64,000 nt of DNA from assembly GCF_963082655.1 (NCBI RefSeq), contig NC_081555.1:32411266-32475265 (forward strand). The letters are read 5' to 3'. Positions 1-14,100 of this stretch are shown here, in pieces. The position numbers were made by a program, and so were the translations under genes. The DNA is from Stomoxys calcitrans. Taxonomy: Eukaryota > Arthropoda > Insecta > Diptera > Muscidae. The notes below the pieces were generated by a model. The model was not told the DNA's origin. It worked only from the letters and a program-made list of their open reading frames with translations, and did no database searches. Numbering within the stretch: position 1 is the first letter of the stretch; each line of letters starts with the position of its first letter.

Positions 1-1339
1 GGTGACATAGGAGAATACGAGAATATCAGATGACTACTCGCGTCGTTGCCACCCGATGTGATCTGGTGGTAGTACAGTTAAATATTGTAGATGGCGGTGT
101 AAAGTTAGTGCTGTTGTAAAGCAGAAGATGTCGCTTCAACGTTGTGGTTGTAAATTATGAAAATACCAAAAAACATGTAAAAATACTTTTGAAGTGATGT
201 TGGATTGAACTTGAAAATCTTTTGGATTCAAATTTAAGATAAGTTGCATTCAATTATTTTATACTAAGCTTTAGGTTCTATAAAAGAAAGAAAAATAGGT
301 TTTTTCCTTCCAAATAATGGATCATTTTAAAAAGTCTAAAACACAGACGACTCATCTTTCAATTAAGCTACCTGAAAATGTTGATAAACACACATTACAA
401 ATTAATTAGAATTATAAATCCGAAGCGACTTGTCGATTTTAAAATGTTTTTTTGAGAATTAAAAATGCTTCTACTTTTATTAGTCGTACAGCAATATCTA
501 AGTACTACCATGACGACCGGCCCAGTCGTTGGCAAAATTGCTGCTTGCTTTTGTTTCCGTTTGTTTTTCCTTTCATATGCTCATATGTATTTTGAAATTA
601 GTCCGTACTCGTAATGGTACCTTGAGTTGATTCATTTTTTGGAGGTAGTGTTGTTAATGACGATGATGATGATGATCATGATCATGATCATGCTGATGAT
701 CAGCATCAGCAATGATGAGAAAAAAAACCCCTGTAAATACGTTAAATTAATTAAATACACCTAACATATACACACACACACACGTTTGTTATTTACTTAG
801 AGTGTTGTTCTTGTTCGAAAATCATCCAAGTGTCTCCTCGTATATGAATAAACGGAGCTTATTACAAGGACTGCTGGTTGGTAGCCGTCGTCCTAGCTTA
901 GTGGCTCACTCACTTCACTGCTTCAATGCTACTCACTGCTAAAACGTATGTAGGATATGTAGAGTTACAATAACAACAGCAACAACAACCAGATCCCTTA
1001 AAAGGATGCCTACGAGGCCTTAGAGAAAATATTGAAAAAACACCAAAAAAAGAAAAAATGCTTGAACTGAATGATGCTGTTTTTTTTTCTAGAGTCCTAC
1101 TACTGTGTTGTTTTTGGTCCTTTTTTTTGTTTTGTTTCATTGAAATACTAACCAAGTGTTGACAGATTTTCTTTAGATATTTTTCTCTTGTAATCCTATA
1201 ATGATGATTGATGTCGTCTATTTGCTTATGTTAACAATTTTTGTTGTTGTTTCATTTTCTATTCGTTTTAAGTTAATGTTACCATTCTTTTTTAGAATTC
1301 GGTGTGAAGTGGATTTGCATGTGACATGTGTGATGTGTG

Positions 1340-1385
1340 ACACAGACAGACTGATGGACAGACAGACAGACAGACAGACATGCAT
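1340..1385. repeat. GACA tetranucleotide microsatellite
   Basis: Repeats of GACA/CAGA run through this segment. They create apparent cysteine/valine/serine-rich reading frames on both strands that are not genes. Confidence 0.8.
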
Positions 1386-1605
1386 ACGAGCGTTGTTGTA
1401 TGTCGGCTAGTACTATAGTAACGTAACATACATAAATGTTAATTCCGTTTTCACACACAATTGCCTGCCCCATGTTGGTGGGGCATGGGCGGCGGCGGCG
1501 AGTGCAATGCCATACAATAAATATTTGGTTTTTATTATAAACAATACAACAATGCCGCAGACACCCAGACACCCTACTCGTATAGGCACTAACTACCGCT
1601 CACTC

Positions 1606-1765
1606 GGTCAGTCAGTCAGTCAGTCGGTCGGTCGGTCGGTCAGTGTTACTGTTATTCCATGTGTAGATAGTCATCATAATACTAGTGTCGTCCACTCCAC
1701 TCCACCTCCATCTAAATGTTGATTAACTCGCTCGCTCGCTCGCCTGCTCGCTCGCTCGTTCGTTC
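1606..1765. repeat. GTCA/GTCG and CTCG microsatellite cluster
   Basis: Two tetranucleotide tracts (GTCA then GTCG near 1610-1640, CTCG near 1727-1763) sit about 90 bp apart upstream of the channel gene. No function is evident. Confidence 0.8.
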
Positions 1766-1979
1766 CGTATCTGTGTCATCCTTGACTTTTCTGAGTAGTC
1801 CATGTTAATGTAACGTAAGTAGCCTTCTAATTCTATGTTGTAGTTCTTTTTTGTCCATTTCTTTTTATGGTTTTCGTTGTTTATTTGTTTTTGGAATTTT
1901 TGTGCATTTTCTGTGTGTTATTGGCCTTCGAAAATTTTTGATTAGTTTCGTGCCATCAATGCCAAACGACTGATTATTA

Positions 1980-2138
1980 ATGTATGATTCTTACAACAAC
2001 AGGACGCGATCCAACCAACGATGGATGAAACTGCGCACAACCGTTCAAATATCCGGCGCTATGCAAAAGAAACCACCATTGAAGAGGGAAGACTCATTTC
2101 TCAAACGATTTTCTACGCGCCAGATACCAGAAGCTCAG
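1980..2138 (+). CDS. Cngl: Cngl coding exon 1
   Basis: Residues 1-53, cytoplasmic N-terminus, basic and polar. It starts at the first ATG after an in-frame TGA (1971-1973) and ends at a good donor (CAG|GTAAAG), phase 0. An in-frame ATG at residue 16 is a possible alternative start. A further non-coding exon part upstream is likely but not defined. Confidence 0.85.
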
Positions 2139-5100
2139 GTAAAGTTCATTGTGCTTATATAAAACTTTTTAGTTGCACAGTGGTGCAAAACCAAAATTTA
2201 TAGATCAAAAGGCCTTAAGCTCTAGTAGGAATTGAGGCAAGGAGCAACGATTTGATACTGTGATATGTGGCCATTGCACAAAATTCCTCATGAACATTCC
2301 ATTAAGGAAGAGAGCCAATCAATAAGTGCAGTCCGATTCAAGTAAAAGCTCAATGATAAGTTCCTCCTTTTTGTAGCCAAGTCCGAACGTCGTGCCATAG
2401 TGCGACACCTGTTTGAGGAGAAGTTTTTACATGGCATAGTACCTCACAATTACACAGCATTAGGAGGGGATAACCATTCCTGAAAATTGTTTCGGATGTT
2501 TTCATCAGGATTCGAACCCAGACGTTCATCGTCATATGCGGATATGTTAACCTCTGAAATCTTGTTTTATGAAATTCTAGCCAGGTTTCATACCCAGACG
2601 TTTAGCGTCATAGGCAAGCATGCAAACCTCTGAGTTACGGTGGCCTCCAACCGACCAGCAGTGAATTATACAACGCCAACGTGGGCTGCTTGGAGGCCAC
2701 CGTAGCGCAAAGGTTAGCATGTTTGCCTATGACGGTGCGATTACTGGCGAGAACATCAGACAAAAGGTTTCAGCGGTGGTTATACCCTCCTAATCCTAAA
2801 GACATTTGTAACGTATTATGCCATGTAAAATCTTCTCCAAAGAGGTGTCTCAGGATATAGTATCTGGATCTTTAGGCAGGTGACAGGCATCACAGATCCT
2901 CTCACAATCTCCTCATACAGAACGGGGTACGGGATATTCATCAGGATACTGTAACCAATGCAACTTCATCATACCAGCCGATTGTAGTCCTTAATGTCCG
3001 TATCGCTTAATTTTAGACGATACCAATACCCAAAATATGCCCTGCATGCCACACAGAATTCAAGGACACCAATCATCTATTAACATGCCTAAAGAAACTA
3101 ACTAATTTAACAGCAGAATCACTATTAACCAATAGAAGTGGCCAGATTTCTGAAGACGGTAGCATCTCCTCCCATCTGTTACCAATGAGTTATGACACAA
3201 ACATGGAGCCTGCCAAAGCCTTTCGTATTCGAGACTCCATATTCAAGCCCTAGTTCAGCTTTCTGTACAGAATCATCCAAAGAAATTTACCGATTTCGAT
3301 AGCTCCAACGCTGGCCCTTGCAGAAGAGCTGGCAAACTATCGATATTCGCAACATTCGGTATTTTCGATATTTCTAATAATAAATATCGATAGTATCGTT
3401 AATTTCCTATCACCTAAATTTAAATCAAAAATGAGAAGTAAACATCACGAAATCGGTTTATTTAGAAGCAATTTCGATGCAGTTAGTTGGAAAGCAAAAT
3501 TGAGCCCGCTTTAAGCTTAAAAAGTTAAATCGGAAGATTTTATAACAAAGCTATATCAGGTTATGGACGATTCGAACGATACTTGAAATACACAACAAGG
3601 AGAACGATTGAAAAATGAATGGTTGGGATATATTCTGGATCGCATCGCTGACCAAAATATTGGCAGTACCATCGATATTTTGCCAGCTCTACCTTGCAGT
3701 CTGTTTTTATACCTACCACCGAAGGATGGGGGTATATTTATTTTATCATTCCGTTTGCAACACATCGAAATATCCATTTCCGACCCTATAAAGTATATAT
3801 ATTCTTGATCAGCGTAAAAATCTAAGACGATCTAGACATGTCCGTCCGTCTGTCTGTTGAAATCACGCTACAGTCTTTAACAAGTAAAAGCGTGCTAAGT
3901 TCGGCCGGGCCGAATCGGATAGGAATTGCGCCCTCTAGAAGCTAAAAAAGTCAAGTCCCCAGATCTGTTAATATGACAGCTATATCAGGTTACAAACCGA
4001 TTTGAACCATACTTGGCACAGTTGTTGGATATCATAACAAAATACATCGTGCAAAAATTCATTCAAATCGGATAAGAATTGCGCCCTCTAGAGGCTCAAG
4101 AAGTCAAGACCCAAGATCGGTTTATATGGCAGCTATATCAGGTTATGGACCGATTTGACCCATACTTGGCACAGTTGTTGGATATCATAACAAAACACGT
4201 CGTGCAAAATTTCATTCCAATCGGATGAGAATTGCGCACTCTAGAGGCTCAAGAAGTCAAGACCCAAGATCGGTTTATATGGCAGCTATATCAAAACATG
4301 GACCCATATGGCCCATTTACAATACCAACCGACCTACACTAATAAGAAGTATTTGTGCAAAATTTCAAGCGGCTAGCTTTACTCCTTCGGAAGCGGACGG
4401 ACATGGCTAGATCGACATAAAATGTCACGTCGATCAAGAATATTTATACTTTATGGGGTCTCAGACGAATATTTCGAGTAGTTACAAACAGAATGACGAA
4501 ATTAGTATACCCCCCATCCTATGGTGGAGGGAATAAAAATAGAGATATTGAGCTGAAACTTTGCACAGGTTTTTTTTCTAGAAGCAGGTTAAGTTCGAAG
4601 ATGGGCTATATCGGACTATATCTTGATATAGCCCCCATATAAACCGATCAGCTGATTTAAGGTCTTAGGCCCATAAAAGCCGCATTTATTACCCGATTTT
4701 GTTGAAATTTGGGACAGTGAGTGGAGTTAAGCCACTCGACATACTTCTTCAATTTGGCACAAATCGGTCCAGATTTGGCTAAAGCTGCCATATAGACCGA
4801 TATCTCGATTCTAGGTCTTAGGCCCATAAAACCCGCATTTATTGTCCGATTTTGCCGAAATTTGGGACAGTCGACATCTTTCTGCAATTTAGCCCAGATG
4901 GGTCCAGATTGGATAAGCTGCCATATAGACCGATCTCACAATTCAAGATCTTGGGCCCATAAAATGTGCTTTTATTATCCAATGTCGTCGAAATTTGGGA
5001 CAATGAGTTGTGTTAGGGCCTTCGACATCCGTCTTCAATTTGGCCTAGATCGGTGAAGATTTTGATATAGATGCCATATAGACCGATCTCTCGATTAAAG

Positions 5101-8100
5101 ACCTTGGGCCCAAAAAAGACGCATTTATTGTCCGATTTCGCCGAAATTTGGGACTGAAAGTTGTATAAGGCCCTTCGACATCCCTCTTCAATTTGGCCTA
5201 GATCGGTTCAGATATGGATATAGCTACCATATATACCAATCCCTCGATTTATAATCCATGTAGTATATGGTTCAGATCGGTCTATATTTGGATAAAGCTA
5301 CCAAAAAGACCAATATTTTTTCTACAAATTGAACAATGACTTGGGCTATACCCAGAGGTATCAATGTTAACCCAGAAAGGACCGAAATATGCCTGTTCAT
5401 GAGGAAGACGAAGGTAGGCCAATTTGACGCACCACGTTTCCTTAATGCCCACAGATGTTGGACATTATGTAGACGGGCCGTAGGCTCGAAATGGGGCCTG
5501 AATCCGAGGATAGTCCACAGGTTCTATAAGAGCGTGATTAGACCAATACTTACTTACGCCCCAGTAGTTTGGTGGACTGCTATGGAGAAAAAGTGCAACA
5601 TAAGGACCATACAACAGGTTCAGAGAACATTTTGTCTTGGCATAGGCGGAGCAATGAGCACCATGCTCACTAGGGCATTGGAGGCTATTCTAGATATCCG
5701 ACCCATTGACATACAGATTAAGTGTGAGGCAGCCACTGCGACTATGAGACTAAAGGCGATAGGCGATAGGCGATTGGAGAATGCATTGAGGATGGGAGCA
5801 GCCCATACCATAGCGGTATAATCGAGTCGACGATAGAAAGGAAAGAGGTTTCCGATCGGATATCTGAGATTAACCTTGAGGTCGAGTGCGAGGCACTGCT
5901 GCCTTCGGCACAGTCTTGGATCGACGGAATCCTAGTATTGCCATCTTGAATATCATGTTACACGGATGGATCAAAGCTACACGACAGAGTGGGCCAGGGT
6001 GTCTACATTGAGAACCCAGGGACTTAAATCAGTTTTAGACTGCCTGACCATAATACGGTCCTGCAGGCGGAGATCAGGACGATCACGGAATGCGTGAAGT
6101 GGTGTGGTGCTAACGCGAGGAAGTCGAGTGTAAACATCTTTACGGAATTACTGTCCGCTGTTACTGTTGCTGCCATAAGTGCAATAACAACCAGGACGGT
6201 AAGGTCACAAACAGTCTTGCAGTGTAAGAAAGAGATTAACGCCTTCTCTGAGAATGGCAAAATCCACATCGTTTGTGTGCCGGGCCATAATGGAGTAAGG
6301 GCAAATGAAAGGGCAGACGATTTGGCGGTGAAGGCCAGAGGACTGCTGTCAATCAACTTGGTTAACCCGATGACTTTCGAGTCGACGCAGTCCGAGTTAA
6401 GGGAGTGGGCAACGAATGCGCATGCAACATTGTGGAACAGCGAAACGGTCGGTACGACGGCGAAAATCCTATGGGGGGATCCAGATCGTGAGAAGACGAG
6501 GCTATTACTGAAAGGAAGTAAGGTCAGTATAGCTACTGATATCATAACGGGACACATAGGACTACGAGTTCACTTATATAAAATCGGTGCGGCAAGTGAT
6601 AGCATGTGTAGGGCATGCGGGGAAGATGATCAGACGCTGGTGCATTTCCTTTGTCATTGCCCGGCTTTCGCCCCTACCATATACCGGCACTTAGGTGGAG
6701 ACACAATATGAGACATGAACCAACTTAGGGGAGTGGTATTGAAAACAATTAAGGATTTTGTAAGTAGCACGGAGTTTATAACTTAAAATTTTCTTTTTAG
6801 AGGTTACTTTCTAATTTTTAGAGCGCACAACAAGCCGATTATGGGCTTAGGTGTATGTCCAAAGTGGCATGGGGCGGATTAATATCTGCACCCTCTTTTC
6901 GACCTAACCTTTGTCAATTTGGATAGCTCCAAGGCTGTCCCTTGCTGTGTCAGTAATCTGAACTCAAACTTTTCCATTTCCTCTAATAGAAGACAAGACC
7001 AACCAGTCTTCCTTAGCATTCCAGTGTTCTTTAGCATTCCAGTCTTCTATAGTATTCAACTCTAAGCCGCACCCCGTCACCCAAGAGGCCATGGCCCCTG
7101 AATGCGCCGTCCAGGTTTGCCAGAGTTGGTTAACTTCATCAGGTGCGATTGGTCTCCAAGGACGACATTCATTCGGTAGCTTGTCCCTGCTCATGAATGC
7201 TATATAGACCCGCATCGTACACTGTTTGATCCAGAGGTTCTCTTTTGTTGAGATGAACCTCTGGCTTCAGACCATGTAGATCCAAACGGCATCTCGGGAG
7301 GAGGATGCACCTAAATGCACCTGCTTGCAGAGTGGCAGTTAAACTTAAGTTTGAATTTTGAACCAGAGTTAATTCCAAATATTTTGAACATTATTTCCAC
7401 TTTGTAAAATTATTTCCTACGATCAATGGATTGAAACACAATCTAAAAAAACTTTAATAACTTATTGTTTTTTTTTTGTCCAGGAAACTGTTGAAGACAC
7501 AGGATCAGAAAGTGCCTCAGGCGAAGTCGACAAGACCACCAAGAGACGTCGACGTTACCTCCAAAAACGGCGTTCCGTTGTTAATCCTGATGAAAATTTC
7601 CATTTTTACTGGTTAATGGTTTTGACTTGTTGTGTTCTATACAATTTATGGACGTTGATCGTTCGTCAGAGCTTTCCCGAACTGCAGGTGCGTACAAAAA
7701 GGAAATGCTTGCTAAAAATCATTTTAAAATTCTATTCGTTCTACAATTTTTAGCAAGCGGTGCCATTATTTTGGTTCATATGTGATACATTAACGGATGT
7801 GGTGTTTGTTTTCGATATCTTGGTTCAACTGCGTACTGGCTACTTGGAACAGGGTTTAATGGTGAGATGAAATACTTAAAAAAAACTGAACTATTTATTT
7901 TTTATTTAATTTATTAAATATTAACTTTATATTCTATTAGTATTTCAAAATTGAGAAATATTTATAAAATTTCCTCAATATTCATTTTAGGTATATGATG
8001 ATAAAAAATTAGCCTGTCACTATGTGCACTCCAGAAATTTTGTCCTAGACATGGTTTCTCTCATTCCCTTTGACCTGCTGCAACTTCGCATGGGCCCGCA

Positions 8101-11100
8101 GCCCTTATTACGTTTTACTCGTTTTTTTAAAGTAAGTATTGTAGTATGCTCATGATATCGCATATCGTATAAAACATTAGCAGTTCATTTAAATCGCATC
8201 TAAATTTTGAAAAGCAGATCTTATTATTGGTTTCTGTTCATAGGAAGTCATTGGTGAAGCAATGTTTGATGGAATTTATATAAAACTAGCTGAACCGGGC
8301 CCGCTCCGCTGCGCCTTCTTTTACTGTATATGGAACAAATTTAACTTTTAAATATTTATTTTCGACTATAAAAGAGCTTTAAATGCCTTTATCTGAACCC
8401 CACATAATCTTTACTGATTTCTGAATTCGCTCAACGGGTTTAGGGTCATTTGAGTTTGGATGTTAGATATACTCCATTCTTAAGAGACTTTATTTCAGAC
8501 CAATATTCTCATGGGGATTTTGGGAGTAAAAAGGCTCCCAGGGTGGCGGTTGGTGGGCTTTTAAGGGGTGGTGTGGACCCCTAGAAACGTGGTCCCGAAA
8601 GTGGTTATGAACTTCGTGATCTACTCCCAAATACCTTTAATTTGAGTCCCATGTTGCCGTGACCCGTCCGTAAATATGTATGTCCGATTTATGGGTGTTT
8701 TCGGGGTGCGTTAGTCCCCAAACGCTTGGCCCTGAAAAAAATATCCACATCGTGCTCTTCTCTCAAATACCATTGATTTTAACCCCATATTGCCATTGGT
8801 TAGAGGGAAGTTTATTGAATGAGGCGTACCCCAAACACTTGGCCCCAAAATTGGTTATCATACTTGTTTTCTAATCTCAAATACGTTTCATTTGGTCGGT
8901 AAATTTATGCTCTTCGGGAAGGGGCGGTGCCCCAAATACATGGTCCCACAATTAGATATCAGATTCATTTTCTACTCCCAAATACTTTTACTTGGGGGTG
9001 TTTTCGGGGTGCGTTAGTCCCCAAACACTTGGCCCTGAAAAAAATATCCGCATCGTGCTCTTCTCTCAAATACCATTGATTTTAACCCCACGTTGCCATT
9101 GGTTAGAGGGAAGTTAATGGGATGCGGCGTACCTCAAACACTTGGCCCCAAAATTGGTTATAATATTGGGTTGCCCAAAAAGTAATTGCGGATTTTTTAA
9201 AAGTAAATGCATTTTTAATAAAACTTAGAATGAACTTTAATCAAATATACTTTTTTTACACTTTTTTTCTAAAGGAAGCTAAAAGTAACAGCTGATAACT
9301 GACAGAAGAAGGAATGCAATTACAGAGTCACAAGCTGTGAAAAAATTTGTCAACGCCGACTATATGAAAAATCCGCAATTACTTTTTGGGCAACCCAATA
9401 TTTGTTTTCTAATCTCAAATACCTTTCATTTGGTCGGTAAATGTATGCTCTTCGGGAAGGGGCGGTGCCCCAAATACATGGCCCCACACTTGGATAAAAG
9501 ATTAATTTTCTACTCCCAAATACTTTTACTTGAGCCCCATATTACCATGGTCAATAAATAATTACTGTTTGTGAGGTGCTTTTTGGAAGGGGTAGACCGT
9601 CAGAAAATTGGTCCCGAAAATGGGTATCAATTTCGTGCTCTACTCCCCAATACTTTTCATTTGAGCCCCACATTGACCTGATTGGTAAATATGTCCGATT
9701 TAGGTGTGTTTTGGGGAGTGGGGTTGTCCCCCAAACACTTAGTCCTGAAAAAATAAATCAGCATCGTGCTCTACTCTCAATAACATTTATTTGAACCCCA
9801 TATTGCCATTGGACTCAAAGTTGGATATCAAATTCGTTTTCTAATCTCAAATAACTTTCATTTAAACCCCTTATTGCAAAAGTCAGCAAATATGTCCGCT
9901 TTGTGGAGAGCTCCACTCTCTTTAAGACCCAAATTGCCAAGGTGAGCAAATATGTCCTATTTGGGGGTTTTTATGGGGGTGAGACGTCCCCTAGACAGTT
10001 GGTCCCGAATGTTGGTATCAGATTCACGGTCTACTCCCAAATACCTTTTATTTGAGCCCCATTTTTCCATAATAGGCAAACATGTCCGGTTTGGGGGATG
10101 GGGCGGGCATTCAGTGACTTTCTCTGATAATATTGGGTTGCCCAAAAAGTAATTGCGGATTTTTCATATAGTCGGCGTTGACAAATTTTTTCACGGCTGG
10201 TGACTCTGTAATTGCATTCTTTCTTCTTTCAGTTATCAGCTGTAACTTTTAGCTTGCTTTAGAAAAAAATGTGTAAAAAAAGTATATTTGATTAAAGTTC
10301 ATTCTAAGTTTTTTTAAAAATGCATTTACTTCGTTGAAAAAATCCGCAATTACTTTTTGGGCAACCCAATATATATATCAGCTTCGTATTCTACTCTCTC
10401 CTCTTATTTGAGCCCCATATTGCAATGGTCAGTAAATATTTCCCATTTGGGTAGTGTTATGGGGGTGGGGTGGCCCCATAGACACTTTTCCCGAATATTA
10501 ATATCACATTCTTGCTTTACTTCCAAAGACCTTCATTTGAGTCCCATATTGTTATGGTCCTCTTTAGGGGATGTTCTCGGGGATGGGCGGCCCTCAAACA
10601 CTTGGTTCCACATTTGGATATCATATTCGTATTCTACACTCAAATACCTTCTATTTGAGCCCCATATTGCCATGGTCAGGAAATAACCTGTTTGGGGGTG
10701 TTTTTAGGGAGGGGCAACCCCCCCCCCCCAACGCTTGGTCGCATATTTGGAAATCGGATTCGTATTTTTTTCACAAATACCTTTCATTTGAGTCCCATAT
10801 TGCCATGGTCGGTAAATATGTCCGATTTAGGGGTGTTTTTGGGGTTGGGGTGGTCCCCCTAGCACTTGGTCCCACATTGGGTATCAGATTCGTATTCTAC
10901 TCTTAAATACCTTTCATTTGAGTCCCATATTGTCGTGATTGGTGTATATACATATTTGGTTGATTTTGCGGGTGGGGCGCCCACCTAGGTACCCCATCCG
11001 AAATTTGGATATCAAATTTTTGTTTGCAGGTTACTATAAGATAGCACACAAAATTTCGCTTAAATCGCACCACCCATCTCCGTTAACTGGCGTTTCTCAA

Positions 11101-14100
11101 AAATTAGGGGAAAGGGGGAGGGTCCGTCCCCCCTTCAGATATCAAAAAATGTAGTACCCAATTTTCACCAAAATTTCAAGAAAATCGGTTCAGCCGTTTT
11201 TGAGTTTATATGGAACACACAAACAAATAAACCTACAAACAAACACAAATTGATTTTTATATATAAGAGTTGTTTCGGTCCAACATGCCATATATTTTAA
11301 AAATTTTAACCTTCACTTCGGAGAATAAACCACTTTTTTCCCTTTATTCCAGGTTTATAGATCTGTTCGTTTTTATTATATTGTTGAAAGTAGAACTGTT
11401 TGGCCAAATTTATGGCGTGTTGTTAATCTAATTCATATTCTTTTAATATTGGCCCATTGGTTTGGTTGCTTCTATTATCTACTCTCCGAGGCTGAAGGAT
11501 TTCAGGTAAGTGTTGCATACGATAACTGAACCTTAATGAAAATGTCCATTGAAAATTTATTTGTTTTCAGGGAGATTGGGTTTATCCATATCGCCCGGGT
11601 GACTATGCAACATTGACAAGAAAATATTTGGGCAGTTTGTATTGGTCAACTCTCACTCTAACCACAATTGGGGATCTGCCAACGCCGGAAACGAATGCCG
11701 AGTAAGTTATGTGTTCTCAAATTGAGGAGGGGGTTATCTCAGTGTTTTTTTTTAGAAAGTTTTACATCTTGAGAACTATACAATATTGGAACTACTGCTA
11801 GGCGAAGTATATCGCGTAGAGAATTGAAAGATTTGGTTGGAGTTGAAGCACATAACGATTCAAAAACTATTAACAAAGAAAAGTCTAAAATTTAATTTTT
11901 TCTTATTTAATTGGTATAAAAAGTATCAGGCGGTAGCATGTTGTCTGCTACTGAAATATAGACTAGTGAAAAGACTGCACCAAGCTCCCCTAGTCGACGG
12001 GCGACTGGACTGCAGAGGCTTCGAAGGACAACATGCGACAGAACTACAAAGACTTCTGACTTAGACAAGAGTCTTGAGTACAAGGCCGGTCCAATATCGT
12101 CTTCGCATGCCTGCCACTTCCTGAGGCCACCGGCCTTCTTCAGTAAAAAAAATGGACCTCGTAAAGGTTGAAATAAAGGGTGATTTTTTAGCTTTTATCT
12201 TTTTGGTAACACTGGTTACAAAGGCCAAAAGACCCATAAGCCTTACGTCCTTTGTACTCAAAACCATGGAACGTATTGTGGACACCTTGATAAGGAGTAG
12301 GACATCCAGCGAACTGTTCAAGTTCAAACAGCATGCCTATGTCAAGGGAAGGTCGGTGGAGACTGCCCTGCACGAGGTTGTGCATAAAATAGAAGAATCC
12401 TTCGATGCTAAAACGTACACCCCGGCGGAGGCTTTGACATCGAGGGGGCTTTTAACAATGTGCGGACCTACACACTGATTCAATCCTTAGTCTAGTAACG
12501 GCAGAACCCGGTCCTTAGAGACTGGATAAACCATATGCTAAGGAACAGGTGGATAAATTGTGTGTCCCATGGCATAAATATAAGGGAGAAAGTGGCACAG
12601 GGCATGCCACAGGGGAGCATTTTATCGCCACTTCTATGGGTGACCACCATAAATGGCCGATTACGGATGCTGACTGAGGAGGGATTACTACGCAGACGAT
12701 GTTATAATACTTCTTAGGGGTAAGCAACCGAACGAGCTATGAAGAAGGGCCGAAAGGGTTTTGCATATGGCATAAGACAGGGCTAGACCCAGAGGTCTCA
12801 ATGTTAACCCAGAGAAGACTGAAATATGCCTGTTCACGAGGAAGACGAAGGTGGGCCAATTTAACGCACCACGTTTCCTGAATAAGATGATTTCGACATC
12901 TGACAAGGTCAAATACTTAGGTGTGATCTCGGACAGGAAACTGAATTGGAAGTGTCACATTCAGGAGCGTACTGAGAAGGCTCACATATGTTGGGCACTA
13001 TGTAGACGGGCCGTAGGCTCGAAATGGGACCAGAATCTGAGGATAGTCCACTGGTTTTACAGGAGCGTGATAAGACCAATACTTACTTACACCTCAGTAG
13101 TTTGGTGGACTGCTATGGAGAAAAAGTGCAACATAAGGACCATACAACAGGTTCAGATAACATGTTGTCTTGGCATAGGCGGAGGGATGAGAACCACGCC
13201 CACTAGGGCACTGGTGACTTTTCTAGATATCCGACCCATTTACATACAGATTAAGCGTGAGGTACAGTGCGGCTATGAGGCTTAAGGCGATGGGAGAATG
13301 GGAGCAGCTCATACTATTGCGGTATAATCGAGGCAACGATAGGAAACCTGGAAGGAAGGGAAGAGGTTTCCGATTGAATACCTGAAATGAACCTTGAAGC
13401 CGAGTGCGAGGCTCTGCTGCCATCGACTCAGTCTTAGATTGACGGAATTCTGGTATTGCCATCTGATCAGATCATGTAACACTGATGGATCAAAGCTAGA
13501 GAACAGAGTGGGCCTGGGGGTCTACATTGAGAACCCAGTGACTGAGATCTGTTTTAGACTGCCTGACCATAATACGGTCCTGCTTCCGGAGATCTGGCCG
13601 ATCACGGGATAGGTGAAGTGGTGTGGTGCTAACGCGGGAACGTCGAGTGTGAACATCTTTACGGACTCCGATCATTGAGATCGTCTCGAAAGAGAAACAA
13701 ACAAGAATGGTAAAATTTAATAATCTTCGCCCTAATAGGCAAAAAAACTTGAAAAATGAAAAATTCGGCAAAGGCCGGCAGGGATTCGAACCTGGGCACA
13801 AGGAGCAATAGTGAGAGCCATTGCTGAAGCCATCAATACAACTTCCAACAGATGCAGAAAATCATGTGTACTACGGAAGAAGTGTAATTTATCACAGAAA
13901 GAAAGTCTGTCATTACACAAAAATACATGCATTGGGAAAAGTACAGCTAATAGACAGGGTTGACGAGCGTTGTTTATGTCGTACTTGTATCATAGATGAG
14001 TTTTCGCTATTAATACGATTCAAATACAATATACCAACGTACGGCCCTTGAAGCCATCTCACCTAATATGGTTGAAAAGTCTTCTAACCAAAGACGAAAC

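Larger units (their letters stand above)
1..1979. other. 5' flank / possible 5' UTR of Cngl with simple repeats
   Basis: No coding region is supported here. The stretch is AT-rich and carries several short tandem repeats (ATGATC near 670-705, AC near 770-784, GACA near 1350-1380, GTCA/GTCG near 1610-1640, CTCG near 1727-1763). It lies directly upstream of the first coding exon of the channel gene, so promoter and untranslated exon sequence are expected, but no TATA box, initiator or splice site could be assigned with confidence. A five-codon upstream ORF including its stop (ATG at 1959, TGA at 1971-1973) ends six bases before the channel start codon. Confidence 0.5.
8286..11268. mobile_element. 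Large non-coding element with ~130-bp internal repeats (family E, copy 1)
   Basis: Nearly all of intron 4. It starts at ACTAGCTGAACCGGGCCCGC and ends at TCGGTTCAGCCGTTTTTGAG ... ATTTTTATATATAAG, end words shared by a widespread insect repeat type that I cannot name surely. Inside, a ~120-140 bp unit recurs about a dozen times, marked by CAAATACCTTTCATTTGAG, CCCATATTGCCATGG and a G-rich GGGGGTGTTTTTGGGG stretch. No transposase or reverse transcriptase frame is present. Two mariner-like MITEs are inserted (9166-9398, 10133-10369). Confidence 0.7.

Noticed and set aside
910..1572. Small frames in the 5' flank
   Set aside because: They rest on microsatellites and poly-T/poly-A runs.
8680..11154. 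Several frames of 60-111 residues in intron 4
   Set aside because: They recur with the ~130-bp unit of the family E repeat and have no domain.
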